Shown here piece by piece: positions 44,587-53,145 of a stretch of 64,000 nt of DNA. Numbering within the stretch: position 1 is the first letter of the stretch; each line of letters begins with the position of its first letter. The notes beneath the pieces are model-generated. The model saw only the letters and a program-made list of their open reading frames with translations. It did no database searches and was not told the DNA's origin. The position numbers and the translations under genes were made by a program. Origin of the DNA: NVTR01 sp036480115 (GTDB taxonomy: Bacteria > Pseudomonadota > Alphaproteobacteria > Rhodobacterales > Rhodobacteraceae); contig CBDDAE010000001.1 of assembly GCA_965224795.1 (NCBI GenBank), forward strand, positions 248,001 to 312,000. The letters run 5' to 3'.

Positions 44587-45854
44587 ATCGCGGACTAATT
44601 CTGGCCGCCCCGTCCTCTGGCTGTGGCAAAACCACCGTAACCCTTGGATTGTTACGCGCCCTTCACCGCGCCAAACACTTGATCCGGGGGGCAAAATCAG
44701 GACCTGATTATATTGATCCGCGTTTCCATGAAGCTGCTTGCGGCGCGCCCTGCCTGAACCTTGACGCCTGGGCCATGTCCCCAGACAGGTTACGTTCCTT
44801 GGTGAACGGGGATGGTATGTTATTGATCGAAGGTGCCATGGGGCTGTTTGACGGTGCCCCGCCAGATGGCAAGGGGGCAACGGCTGATCTTGCCCGACTG
44901 TTTAAACTACCGGTGGTATTGATCATCGATGCCGCCAAAATGGCCCAATCCGTGGCCCCCCTTGTAGTCGGATTTGCGCACCACGACCCGACAGTGAAAA
45001 TCGCTGGCATCATCCTGAACAACGTCGGCTCTGCGCGCCATGAACACATGTTACGCGCCGCCCTTGCGCCTGTTGGCATCCCTGTGCTTGGGGCCATTAT
45101 GCGCCAAACCAATATCGCCCACCCATCCCGTCATTTGGGGTTGGTGCAAGCGTCAGAGCGCCCGGATTTAGAAAATTACCTGAATACCGTGGCAGATTCC
45201 GTTGAAGCCGCTGTGGATATTGAACACCTTACTGAATTGGCCAAACCCTTGCCCGCAGTGACACCCGGCCCTGCTATGCCGCCCCCCGCCCAGTCAATTG
45301 CCATTGCCCAGGACGCCGCATTTGCTTTTGCCTATCCGCACATATTAGATGACTGGCATTCAGCCGGTGCGTCATTGTCTTTCTTCTCACCTTTAAATGA
45401 TGAAGCCCCAGAACAATCTGACATGGTATTCCTACCCGGCGGATATCCGGAATTGTATAGCGGCCAACTGGCCGCTGCTGCGAATTTTTCCAAAGGAATG
45501 CTTACAGCCGCAAAATCTGCAATGATCTACGGCGAATGCGGTGGCTATATGGTTTTGGGAAATGGTCTGATCGACGCGACAGGTAGCAAACATAAAATGT
45601 TGGGGCTGTTGTCTCTGGAATCTTCGTTTGCCAAGCGCAATTTACACCTTGGTTATCGACATTTAACCCCGCATGGCGGACCGTTTTCACAGGCAATAAA
45701 CGGCCATGAATTCCACTATGCAACGACCCTCAATTCCAAGGGTTCTGCTCTCTTTAGGGCAACTGACGCCCAGGGGGCTAAACTGCCGGATATGGGGCTG
45801 ATGCAGGGAAATATTTCCGGCTCTTTTGCACATATTATTGATCAAGCTTTATGA
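44583..45854 (+). CDS. cobB: Cobyrinic acid a,c-diamide synthase
   Basis: A 423-residue ATP- and glutamine-dependent amidase adding the a and c amides in cobalamin synthesis. N-terminal dethiobiotin-synthetase-like domain with APSSGCGKTTVT and KSGPDYIDPRFHE; C-terminal glutamine amidotransferase domain with VFLPGGYPELYS and the nucleophile in YGECGGYM, then HYATTL. Coupled to cobA. Confidence 0.94.
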   Translation: MNRGLILAAPSSGCGKTTVTLGLLRALHRAKHLIRGAKSGPDYIDPRFHEAACGAPCLNLDAWAMSPDRLRSLVNGDGMLLIEGAMGLFDGAPPDGKGATADLARLFKLPVVLIIDAAKMAQSVAPLVVGFAHHDPTVKIAGIILNNVGSARHEHMLRAALAPVGIPVLGAIMRQTNIAHPSRHLGLVQASERPDLENYLNTVADSVEAAVDIEHLTELAKPLPAVTPGPAMPPPAQSIAIAQDAAFAFAYPHILDDWHSAGASLSFFSPLNDEAPEQSDMVFLPGGYPELYSGQLAAAANFSKGMLTAAKSAMIYGECGGYMVLGNGLIDATGSKHKMLGLLSLESSFAKRNLHLGYRHLTPHGGPFSQAINGHEFHYATTLNSKGSALFRATDAQGAKLPDMGLMQGNISGSFAHIIDQAL

Positions 45855-45887
45855 GGGTTTAATTCCCGTCATTTCCCCGATAATCCA

Positions 45888-47120
45888 ATGCCTATGACTG
45901 ATACTTCCCTGCCCCTTACCGATACCAGAACCCGACGCAATATCACTGTGTTGATGTTGATGCAGGCGATACTTGGCGCCCAGATGCCCATGATATTTAT
46001 CTCAGCAGGTCTGGCCGGGCAGTCCCTTGCATCCAACATTTGTTTTGCAACTTTGCCCATTACACTGATTGTTGCGGGCTCAATGCTTGCCGCCACCCCT
46101 ATGTCCGCCATCATGCAACGCTTTGGCCGCAAAGCCGGGTTTTTCTTAGGTGCGACTGGCGGCGCGGTGGGGGCGGCCATCGGGGCCTATGGCCTGTATA
46201 CTGCCAGTTTTTCGATCTTTTTGGTCGGTTCTTTATTCACCGGTATTTATATGTCGGCACAGGGGTTTTACCGTTTCGCCGCGATGGACACCGCCAGTGA
46301 AGAATTTCGCCCCCGTGCCATTTCATATGTCATGGCCGCGGGACTTGCCGCAGCAATAATTGGGCCGCAATTGATCAAGGTCACTTCGGACGCTCTGGTG
46401 GTCCCATTTCTGGGGTCCTACATTGCAGTGATCGCAATTAATGTGATTGGTGCTTTTTTGTTTTTGTTCCTTGATCTGCCCAAACCCGAAGCGGTTTCCA
46501 AAGAAAATTCCCGCGGGCGCAGTCGTTTACAACTGCTAAAAACCCCCCGGATAGCCGTCGCAATCATTAGCGCCATGGTGTCTTACGCGTTGATGAACCT
46601 GGTCATGACTTCAACGCCCCTGGCCGTGGTAGGTTGTGGCTTCACCCATAACAATGCCGCAGATGTGGTCATGGTGCATGTGCTTGCCATGTATATCCCG
46701 TCATTTTTTACTGGCCATCTGATTAACCGCTTTGGCGTTGAAAAAATTGTTGCTGCCGGTCTGGCCATCCTAACCGCCGCCGGGGTTGTCGGCTTGGCGG
46801 GAATTGAGCTGGCAAATTTCTACGTTGCATTGGCATTGTTAGGTGTGGGCTGGAATTTCGGCTTTATCGGCGCCACCACGATGTTGGCAGAAGCCCATAC
46901 CCCACAAGAACGTGGCCGCGTGCAGGGAATGAATGACTTTATGGTTTTTGGGCTGGTAACAATGGCCTCGCTTGCTTCGGGTGGTTTGATGAATTGCTCC
47001 GGGGGCAACGCCGTGCAGGGCTGGTTTTCGGTAAATCTGGCCATGGCACCGTTTTTGATTCTCGCTGCCGGGGCGCTGATCTGGCTGGTTCGACGTCCCA
47101 AAACGCCAGAATTAGGCTAA
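45888..47120 (+). CDS. MFS transporter
   Basis: A 410-residue 12-TM protein; recognisable features are the loop 2-3 motif MQRFGRKAGFFLG and the mid-protein LINRFGVEKIV. It begins 33 bases after cobB and may be cotranscribed, but no substrate is visible. It differs from the Bcr/CflA pump at 4.3 kb. The start may be ATG 45888 or ATG 45894. Confidence 0.8.
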   Translation: MPMTDTSLPLTDTRTRRNITVLMLMQAILGAQMPMIFISAGLAGQSLASNICFATLPITLIVAGSMLAATPMSAIMQRFGRKAGFFLGATGGAVGAAIGAYGLYTASFSIFLVGSLFTGIYMSAQGFYRFAAMDTASEEFRPRAISYVMAAGLAAAIIGPQLIKVTSDALVVPFLGSYIAVIAINVIGAFLFLFLDLPKPEAVSKENSRGRSRLQLLKTPRIAVAIISAMVSYALMNLVMTSTPLAVVGCGFTHNNAADVVMVHVLAMYIPSFFTGHLINRFGVEKIVAAGLAILTAAGVVGLAGIELANFYVALALLGVGWNFGFIGATTMLAEAHTPQERGRVQGMNDFMVFGLVTMASLASGGLMNCSGGNAVQGWFSVNLAMAPFLILAAGALIWLVRRPKTPELG

Positions 47121-47303
47121 GTCCGGAAACAACGGCCCAATAACATCAAAATTGTATGCCTAACCATTGAAATTATACCACTTTTCGGAATCCAGCTATC
47201 TTTTTGTGGCGGATCGAACATTATCCCATCGTACCAGATAGCAAGTTCGACAGGAATTATTTGTAAGCACAAACGGGACCGGCGCAAAATATTTGGGTTT
47301 CTA

Positions 47304-48062
47304 TCACGGACGCCCTTGCACAACGCGCCACAGCAATTCGGTTCTTCTTACAAATTCTGAGTTATGCAGCGTGCCACCGGTAACGGCGGCCGGGTTGGCG
47401 GCGACAGAGCGGAGGGTTCTGTTAGCCAGCCAACCCGAGTGGGTGGCATATCTCGCATCACGAGGCGCAGCATTTCTACCCTGCTTAAGCCCGTGCAACC
47501 CTTCCTTCGCAAGCGACATCAATCCATCATCCGAGCCATCCAATAACGGTGAATGGCCCCTTGCTATCAACTGAGGCACCGCTTTGAACCAATTGGCCAA
47601 GCCCGAAGCATAGCCAATTTGTCGGATAGCATCTTCGCCAGTTTCAACACCAGTTGCCCGCGCCGCCACCCACATTAACCCGCCTGCGGTTTGCTCAAGA
47701 TACTGTTTGAATTCAGCACTATCGCCAAACGGATCACCATATATGTCCCAACGCCTGGCCTTTACCAAATCACCTAATACTGCGGCCGATTGTGCATCTA
47801 TCACTTGCGCCAACGGTGTCACAACCTCGTGTCGACGAACCGATCCGCCTGCCGCTATTTCATCCAAAGCGTCCAACCACCATTGCAACCGAATTTCATT
47901 GATGTTGGACTCAGAACTTACCCAGGGTGCCCGGCTAACCTCTACGTTAAAGGCATAGGTCGCAAACAACGCGCTACGGTATTTAGCAGGTGCCGCCATC
48001 GTTGCCAGAAACCTGTCAGCGTCCCCACGCCGCGTAATATCTGCACAGGCGGCAAAGCTCAC
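47304..48062 (-). CDS. Phytoene/squalene-synthase-like protein without active-site motifs (NDUFAF6-like)
   Basis: A 252-residue isoprenoid-synthase-fold protein. The usual DxxxD motifs for diphosphate binding are missing: the first position reads YAFNVEVSRAPW and the second GLANWFKAVPQL. The pattern FNVEVSR...INEIRLQWWLDALDEI is like NDUFAF6, the mitochondrial complex I assembly factor of this fold. It is therefore probably not a carotenoid enzyme but an assembly factor; this is inference. Its start overlaps the stop of the methyltransferase gene (ATGA). Confidence 0.75.
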   Translation of the reverse strand: MSFAACADITRRGDADRFLATMAAPAKYRSALFATYAFNVEVSRAPWVSSESNINEIRLQWWLDALDEIAAGGSVRRHEVVTPLAQVIDAQSAAVLGDLVKARRWDIYGDPFGDSAEFKQYLEQTAGGLMWVAARATGVETGEDAIRQIGYASGLANWFKAVPQLIARGHSPLLDGSDDGLMSLAKEGLHGLKQGRNAAPRDARYATHSGWLANRTLRSVAANPAAVTGGTLHNSEFVRRTELLWRVVQGRP

Positions 48063-48775
48063 GCAGGACGCACCACACTTAGCAGATAGCCGAAATGCTT
48101 GCCAAACTGCCGGTAGGTTTTGATTTCGGTTTTTGTATTCTCGAGCACGCGCAAAAGATCTGGTTCAGCATCCTCCTGCAGCCTGGCAATGCGCTGTTCA
48201 AGTGGCCGGTAATAGCTTTCCCAGGCATCCGCTGACAAACGCCGGGTTGCCAAGGTCTTATACCCCGCAGCCTGAACCCAGCTGTCAATTCCATCGATGT
48301 CAGACATTGCGGGATACTCCTGCGCCCAGAAATCCCGCAGATCTGCCGGGGGATGCTTATCCCAGAAACAGATTTGACTAAACGCTATCAACCCGGTTGA
48401 TGACATGGCAGATCGCCACATGTTCAGGGCCTTTGTCACCCCCAGGATATAAACCGCCCCGGCGCACCAGATCAGATCATAGGGACCACCCGGTTCAATC
48501 ATATCGCCACACAGCAAATCAACGCGGGGATCATTGCCCCACTTGGCATGGGCCTCTTCTATAAATTGCGGCTGACGGTCAATGGCTGTAACGCTTGCGC
48601 CCTTAGCCAATGCCAGCAACGGCCCAATATCCGCCCCCGGTCCGCAGGCCAGATCGGCAATGCGCGCATCGTCGGGCAAATCCACCTGCTCGCCCAGCCA
48701 AGCCACATCTGCAGCCTCGCCCGGGCCCTGTCGAGGCAAGTCCCGGTGCAGGTTAAAGAAATCCTCGGCACTCAT
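48059..48775 (-). CDS. Class I SAM-dependent methyltransferase
   Basis: A 238-residue methyltransferase: SAM-binding motif ARIADLACGPGADIGPLL, acidic residue in VTAIDRQPQF, and YDLIWCAGAVY. The N-terminus MSAEDFFNLHRDLPRQGPG is conserved in an uncharacterised alphaproteobacterial family. Coupled by four-base overlaps with both cimA upstream and the NDUFAF6-like gene downstream. Substrate unknown; in this context a small molecule or an assembly target are both possible. Confidence 0.82.
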   Translation of the reverse strand: MSAEDFFNLHRDLPRQGPGEAADVAWLGEQVDLPDDARIADLACGPGADIGPLLALAKGASVTAIDRQPQFIEEAHAKWGNDPRVDLLCGDMIEPGGPYDLIWCAGAVYILGVTKALNMWRSAMSSTGLIAFSQICFWDKHPPADLRDFWAQEYPAMSDIDGIDSWVQAAGYKTLATRRLSADAWESYYRPLEQRIARLQEDAEPDLLRVLENTKTEIKTYRQFGKHFGYLLSVVRPA

Positions 48776-50388
48776 GTCGCGCCATCCCGGATAAGCTTCC
48801 AGTTAATCGCGTCCAGCAAGGCTTCAAAGCTGGCGTCCACAATGTTAGGCGAAGCCCCCACCGTCGACCAGCGCCGCCCCTGACTGTCTTCACTGTCAAT
48901 CACAACCCGGGTCACGGCTTCGGTACCGCCCTGCGTAATCCGAACCTTGAAATCCACCAAATGCATATCATCAATCATCCCCTGATACGGGCCCAGATCC
49001 TTGGCCAGCGCTTTGGCCAATGCATTCACTGGCCCGCGATCTGACCCGCTTTCATCCATGCTTTCGGACACAGACAAGACCTTACTGTCGCCGATTTTCA
49101 CCACCACCACGGCTTCGGACAGGCTGACCATTTTGTTGTACTTGTTCTTACGTCGCTCCACCGTGACTTTGTAGCGCTTGACCTCAAACAACTTGGGCAA
49201 TTGCCCCAACTCACCCCGCGCCAACAACTCAAACGACGCCTGCGCAGTATCGTAGGAATAACCCTGCGCCTCGCGTTCCTTGATCTGCTCCAGAATGCGC
49301 CCCAAAGCTGCGTCACCCTTGGCCACATCCAGCCCCATTTCCGCCAACCGCAGCCGCAGATTGCTTTGCCCGGCCTGATTGGACATGGGCACAATGCGGG
49401 CATTGCCCACGGCCCGCGGCGCGATATGTTCATAGGTGGTCGGGTCTTTCAGAATCGCGCTGGCATGCAGCCCGGCCTTATGGGCAAACGCTGACGCCCC
49501 CACATAGGGCGCAGCGCGCAAAGGCACCCGGTTCAAGATATCATCCAACTGGCGTGAGGCTTTTGTCAGCCCGGCCAATGCGTCCAAGCTAACCCCGGTT
49601 TCAAACTGACTGGCGTAGGGTTCTTTCAACAGCAATGTCGGGATCAGCGTCACCAGATTGGCATTGCCACATCGTTCCCCTAACCCGTTCAACGTGCCCT
49701 GAACCTGCCGCGCGCCCGCATCCACCGCTGCCAGTGAATTGGCAACCGCATTGCCAGTATCGTCATGGGTGTGGATGCCCAGATGGTCGCCGGGAATGCC
49801 AGACGCAATCACCGCTTTGGTGATCTCGCCCACCTGCCCCGGCAAGGTGCCACCATTGGTGTCGCACAAAACGATCCAGCGCGCCCCAGCTTTGTAGGCT
49901 GCATGCAGACATTCCAACGCGTAATCCGGGTTGGCTTTGTAACCATCAAAGAAGTGTTCCGCGTCAAACAATGCCTCGCGTTTCTGCGCCACGATATGTT
50001 CGAAACTAGCGCGGATGTTATCAACGTTTTCGGCCAGCGTGATCCCCAGCGCCGTTGTCACATGAAACTCATGCGCCTTGCCGACCAGACAAATACTGTC
50101 AGTCCCGGCATTCAACACACCCGCCAAAAACTCATCATTCTCAGCCGAGCGCCCCGCCCGCTTGGTCATCCCAAACGCGGTGAACTTGGCACGGGTATTT
50201 GGCGGTTGCTCGAAGAACTCGCTGTCGGTTGGATTGGCCCCGGGCCAGCCACCTTCGATATAGTCAATGCCCAGATCGTCGAGCGCCGCCGCAATGATGT
50301 GCTTTTCCGGGGTGGAAAACTGCACGCCCTGAGTTTGTTGACCATCGCGCAAGGTGGTGTCGAAGAGCGAGAGGCGTTCTTTAGTCAT
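48772..50388 (-). CDS. cimA: (R)-citramalate synthase
   Basis: A 538-residue HMGL-like aldolase-type enzyme condensing acetyl-CoA with pyruvate to citramalate, opening an isoleucine route that bypasses threonine. N-terminal SLFDTTLRDGQQTQGV, metal motif GIHTHDDTGNAVANSLAAVDAG, GLGERCGNANL, and a C-terminal LeuA-type allosteric domain (about 395-530). Length and the RDGQQTQGV form point to CimA rather than LeuA. Its leader holds a C9 tract. Confidence 0.92.
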   Translation of the reverse strand: MTKERLSLFDTTLRDGQQTQGVQFSTPEKHIIAAALDDLGIDYIEGGWPGANPTDSEFFEQPPNTRAKFTAFGMTKRAGRSAENDEFLAGVLNAGTDSICLVGKAHEFHVTTALGITLAENVDNIRASFEHIVAQKREALFDAEHFFDGYKANPDYALECLHAAYKAGARWIVLCDTNGGTLPGQVGEITKAVIASGIPGDHLGIHTHDDTGNAVANSLAAVDAGARQVQGTLNGLGERCGNANLVTLIPTLLLKEPYASQFETGVSLDALAGLTKASRQLDDILNRVPLRAAPYVGASAFAHKAGLHASAILKDPTTYEHIAPRAVGNARIVPMSNQAGQSNLRLRLAEMGLDVAKGDAALGRILEQIKEREAQGYSYDTAQASFELLARGELGQLPKLFEVKRYKVTVERRKNKYNKMVSLSEAVVVVKIGDSKVLSVSESMDESGSDRGPVNALAKALAKDLGPYQGMIDDMHLVDFKVRITQGGTEAVTRVVIDSEDSQGRRWSTVGASPNIVDASFEALLDAINWKLIRDGAT

Positions 50389-50479
50389 AGCTCACCCCTT
50401 TCTTCCGCCCGGCACCGCCGTGCAGCGCCCAAACCGCCCCCCCCCACGGGGCGGGCGATATTCTTTGTTGGGAAGTTGG

Positions 50480-51907
50480 TCATGTTAAATCCACTATTCT
50501 AGCGGGGTCAAATTCCGGTCCAGCACTAAGTTCAACTCCAGTCTTAGTCATATTCACCCTAACGCCAGCATCCACCAATGAGTCTTTCATGGCGTCCAAG
50601 GCGGAAAAGTCTTTGGTATCAATTGCCTCGTCTTTGAGTTCGTTGAAACGGTCGATATGCCAACTAAAGTCGTACCCCCCAACGAACCAATCCCCATATT
50701 GGGGCAATAAAAGACCCAAGAGCTGCGCGGAACCTAGAAATTCAGATTCGGCCTTTAATGTCGCTTCAGAATCTTTCCCCGACTTCATGGCCATCCAGCG
50801 TAAGAATAAGCCATTCAGTTCGTATAGGGCATTAGATGTATTTAAATCTTGGCCTAACGCAGCGACGATCAAGGAGCTGGGATCAGATGGATTTATTCCC
50901 GAAAGATTTTCGCGCCAACGATATAGATTTCTCTTGGATTCAGTCGCTTTTTCTTCCGTCCAATCCATTGGCTTGCGATAATGCGTACTCAACATCACAA
51001 ACCGAATAACCTCACCCGGCACGCCCTGATCCAACAAATCCCGCACAGTGAAAAAGTTGCCCAACGATTTGGACATTTTCCGCCCTTCAACCTGCAACAT
51101 CTCATTATGCAGCCAATACCGCGCAAACCCGTGGCCGCTGCACACGGATTGGGCGATCTCATTCTCATGGTGCGGAAACGTCAGATCATTGCCGCCGCCG
51201 TGAATATCAAATTCCGCCCCCAGCAATTCAAACGCCATCGCTGAACATTCAATATGCCACCCCGGCCGACCCCGGCCCCAGGGCGATGGCCAACCCGGCA
51301 AGTCATCCGTCGAAGGTTTCCACAGCACAAAATCCATCGGATTGCGTTTGTATGGTGCCACCTCAACCCGCGCACCCGCGATCATGTCGTCAATCGAACG
51401 CCCCGACAGTGCCCCATATTCAGTGTAACTTTCCACCGCGAACAACACATGCCCTTCGGCTTCATATGCGTGACCCTTGGCAATCAGCCCCTCAATCATC
51501 GCCACCATCTGCGGTACAAATTCCGTTGCCCGCGGCTCGGCGTCCGGGCGCATGGCCCCAAGCGCATCCATATCCGCGTGATACCAGTCTATCGTCTCAT
51601 CCGAGCGTTCACGGATCAGTTCCTCCAACGACCGCCCGTCCCCGGCCTCAGCCCGCGCCAAAGCCGTGGCGTTGATCCGATCATCCACATCGGTGAAATT
51701 GCGCACATATTTGACGTGGTCCGCCCCATACACATGCCGCAGCAACCGGTTCAATACATCAAACACCAGCACAGGCCGCGCGTTGCCCAGATGCGCGCGG
51801 TCATAAACCGTCGGCCCGCAGACATACATCCGCACGTTTTCAAGGTCCAAAGGCGTAAACAGCTCTTTGGCGCGGCTTTTTGTATTATACAGGCGTATCT
51901 CGGTCAT
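50480..51907 (-). CDS. cysS: Cysteinyl-tRNA synthetase
   Basis: A 475-residue class I synthetase. Zinc Cys in YVCGPTVYD, HIGH-type motif HLGN, WHIECSAM and HHENE for zinc, and EGRKMSKSLGN. The C-terminal anticodon-binding region (about 370-475) looks intact. It is upstream of cimA by 91 bases on the same strand. Confidence 0.96.
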   Translation of the reverse strand: MTEIRLYNTKSRAKELFTPLDLENVRMYVCGPTVYDRAHLGNARPVLVFDVLNRLLRHVYGADHVKYVRNFTDVDDRINATALARAEAGDGRSLEELIRERSDETIDWYHADMDALGAMRPDAEPRATEFVPQMVAMIEGLIAKGHAYEAEGHVLFAVESYTEYGALSGRSIDDMIAGARVEVAPYKRNPMDFVLWKPSTDDLPGWPSPWGRGRPGWHIECSAMAFELLGAEFDIHGGGNDLTFPHHENEIAQSVCSGHGFARYWLHNEMLQVEGRKMSKSLGNFFTVRDLLDQGVPGEVIRFVMLSTHYRKPMDWTEEKATESKRNLYRWRENLSGINPSDPSSLIVAALGQDLNTSNALYELNGLFLRWMAMKSGKDSEATLKAESEFLGSAQLLGLLLPQYGDWFVGGYDFSWHIDRFNELKDEAIDTKDFSALDAMKDSLVDAGVRVNMTKTGVELSAGPEFDPARIVDLT

Positions 51908-52071
51908 AGCTCAGTCCTCAGGCGATTGTCCCTGCGGGCTGTAGCAACTTCAACTGAAAAATAAAAGTAAACCGGCCCGCGAAAATGTCAGCGGATAATG
52001 CAACAAATATTGATTATGTTCCGGTTCATACCAACACTTTAACAGGAATTCCCGGTCAGACAATCCCATTT

Positions 52072-52108
52072 CACCTTTTCACAAATATCCCCGCCGGGGG
52101 CATCGCAC
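52072..52108 (-). repeat. Intergenic repeat, copy C
   Basis: Plus strand CACCTTTTCACAAATATC then CCCGCCGGGGGCATCGCAC, sharing core and the ATCGCAC tail with copy A. It lies about 43 bases after the stop of the VOC gene (minus strand) and overlaps the start of the hairpin at 52105. Confidence 0.65.
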
Positions 52109-52124
52109 GCCCGTTAAGGCGTGC
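52105..52124 (-). terminator. Hairpin after the VOC gene
   Basis: Perfect 7-bp arms GCACGCC (52105-52111) and GGCGTGC (52118-52124) with a 6-base loop, 27 bases after the VOC stop. No T-run directly follows on the minus strand; the adjacent repeat copy C supplies T-rich sequence a little further on. Confidence 0.5.
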
Positions 52125-52150
52125 TAAAAATAATGACGCCCTTCAGCGTC

Positions 52151-52537
52151 TCATTCAAAATAGCTGACGATCTCATATTCAACGCCGTCGCTGTCATCGA
52201 AATAAAACCGTCGCCCCGGCTCATAATTCCCGTGATTTGTCGGCGTGAAACCCGCGGCCTTAACCCGTGCCTCCACCCCGTCCAGATCATCAACGACGAT
52301 GCCCACATGGTTCAACCCACCCAGCTGAGCGTAAGAATTCTGCGCCGCCGTTTGATTACCCCCCGGCCCAGTGTAAAGGGCCAGATAATCGCTTTGGGTG
52401 CCCACATGTATCGTAAAGCCACCATTGATCGCCTCTCCCTGCCAACGAATTTCCCAACCGAAAAGGTCATTCAACATGGCCGCCGTTACCTGCGGATTTT
52501 TCACCGTTATGTTCACATGTTCTAATCGCGTTTCCAT
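52151..52537 (-). CDS. VOC-fold (glyoxalase-like) protein, probable SoxR target
   Basis: A 128-residue vicinal-oxygen-chelate protein with two beta-alpha-beta-beta-beta units: LEHVNITVKNPQVTAAML and GLNHVGIVVDDLDGVEARVKAAGF, plus RRFYFDDSDGVEYEIVSY. His in LEHVN and HVG and the terminal Glu could bind a metal. Reaction unknown (glyoxalase, dioxygenase or resistance protein). A promoter with 19-bp spacing and a SoxR box lies just upstream, so it is likely induced by redox-active compounds. Confidence 0.85.
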   Translation of the reverse strand: METRLEHVNITVKNPQVTAAMLNDLFGWEIRWQGEAINGGFTIHVGTQSDYLALYTGPGGNQTAAQNSYAQLGGLNHVGIVVDDLDGVEARVKAAGFTPTNHGNYEPGRRFYFDDSDGVEYEIVSYFE

Positions 52538-52574
52538 GACGAAATTCCTTTGCCCTTGTTTAACTTTCGAATCC

Positions 52575-52605
52575 TTTGTAGTTCCTCAAGCTAACTTTAG
52601 GTCAA
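52575..52605 (-). promoter_or_regulatory. SoxR-type promoter of the VOC gene
   Basis: On the minus strand -35 TTGACC (52605-52600), exactly 19 bases, -10 TACAAA (52580-52575). MerR-family activators such as SoxR act on promoters with this over-long 19-bp spacer. The SoxR box sits in the spacer. Confidence 0.7.
52584..52601. promoter_or_regulatory. SoxR-binding box
   Basis: CCTCAAGCTAACTTTAGG, an 18-bp near-palindrome differing at two positions from the Escherichia coli SoxR site (CCTCAAGTTAACTTGAGG). It lies between soxR and the divergent VOC gene and 16 bases upstream of the soxR start, so it can serve activation of the VOC gene and autoregulation. Confidence 0.85.
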
Positions 52606-52616
52606 GGGTAAATATC

Positions 52617-53069
52617 ATGCGTCAAATAAGGGGCCTTACCATTGGTCAAATCTCGGATCGCACCGGGCTGGCAGTTTCAGCCATTCGGTTCTATGAGGAA
52701 AAGGGCCTGGTCACGCCCGATCGCACCAGCGCCGGTCAACGCCGTTATGAGGGCGCGGATATCAGGCGGCTGTCCTTCGTGATGATTTCCCAGCAACTGG
52801 GGTTTTCACTGGCGGAAATTCAGGAATTGTTCGCCGGCCTGCCCGAGGGGCGCACCCCCACCAAGGCCGACTGGACGCGCATCGGTCGCGGGTTCCGACG
52901 CAATATTGATGAGCGGATCAGCAAACTTGCGGCTTTACGCGAAAAGCTGGACGGCTGCATCGGCTGCGGCTGCCTGTCGCTGAAAAACTGTGCGCTTTAT
53001 AATCCCAATGACACAGCCGCCAGCAAAGGCACCGGCCCCCGTTACCTAAAGGGTGACAGCGCCCCATAA
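52617..53069 (+). CDS. soxR: Redox-sensitive transcriptional activator SoxR
   Basis: A 150-residue MerR-family regulator. N-terminal winged helix (LTIGQISDRTGLAVSAIRFYEEKGLV), dimerisation helix (about 82-112), and the 2Fe-2S cysteines C114, C117, C119, C125 in the exact SoxR spacing C-x2-C-x-C-x5-C. It senses redox-cycling agents through oxidation of the cluster. The ATG at 52617 gives the family start; the open frame back to 52398 is antisense to the VOC gene. No soxS is present, normal outside enterics. Confidence 0.95.
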   Translation: MRQIRGLTIGQISDRTGLAVSAIRFYEEKGLVTPDRTSAGQRRYEGADIRRLSFVMISQQLGFSLAEIQELFAGLPEGRTPTKADWTRIGRGFRRNIDERISKLAALREKLDGCIGCGCLSLKNCALYNPNDTAASKGTGPRYLKGDSAP

Positions 53070-53076
53070 ATAAAAA

Positions 53077-53107
53077 AGGGGCGCATCGTTTGAAACGACG
53101 CGCCCTT
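53077..53107 (-). terminator. Terminator between soxR and the repeat-protein gene
   Basis: Imperfect stem of about 14 pairs (AAGGGCGCGTCGTT arm at 53094-53107, partner 53077-53090 with one bulge and one mismatch). On the minus strand it is followed by TTTTTTATTT, so it is a good rho-independent terminator for the 53146 gene; it may also stop soxR transcripts. Confidence 0.75.
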
Positions 53108-53145
53108 ATCAGTTTTCCCGCCGAAAATCGGCAGGAGGGGAGAAT

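Noticed and set aside
51254..51964. 236-codon open frame on the plus strand
   Set aside because: Antisense to cysS, where zinc and HLGN motifs prove the minus-strand frame.
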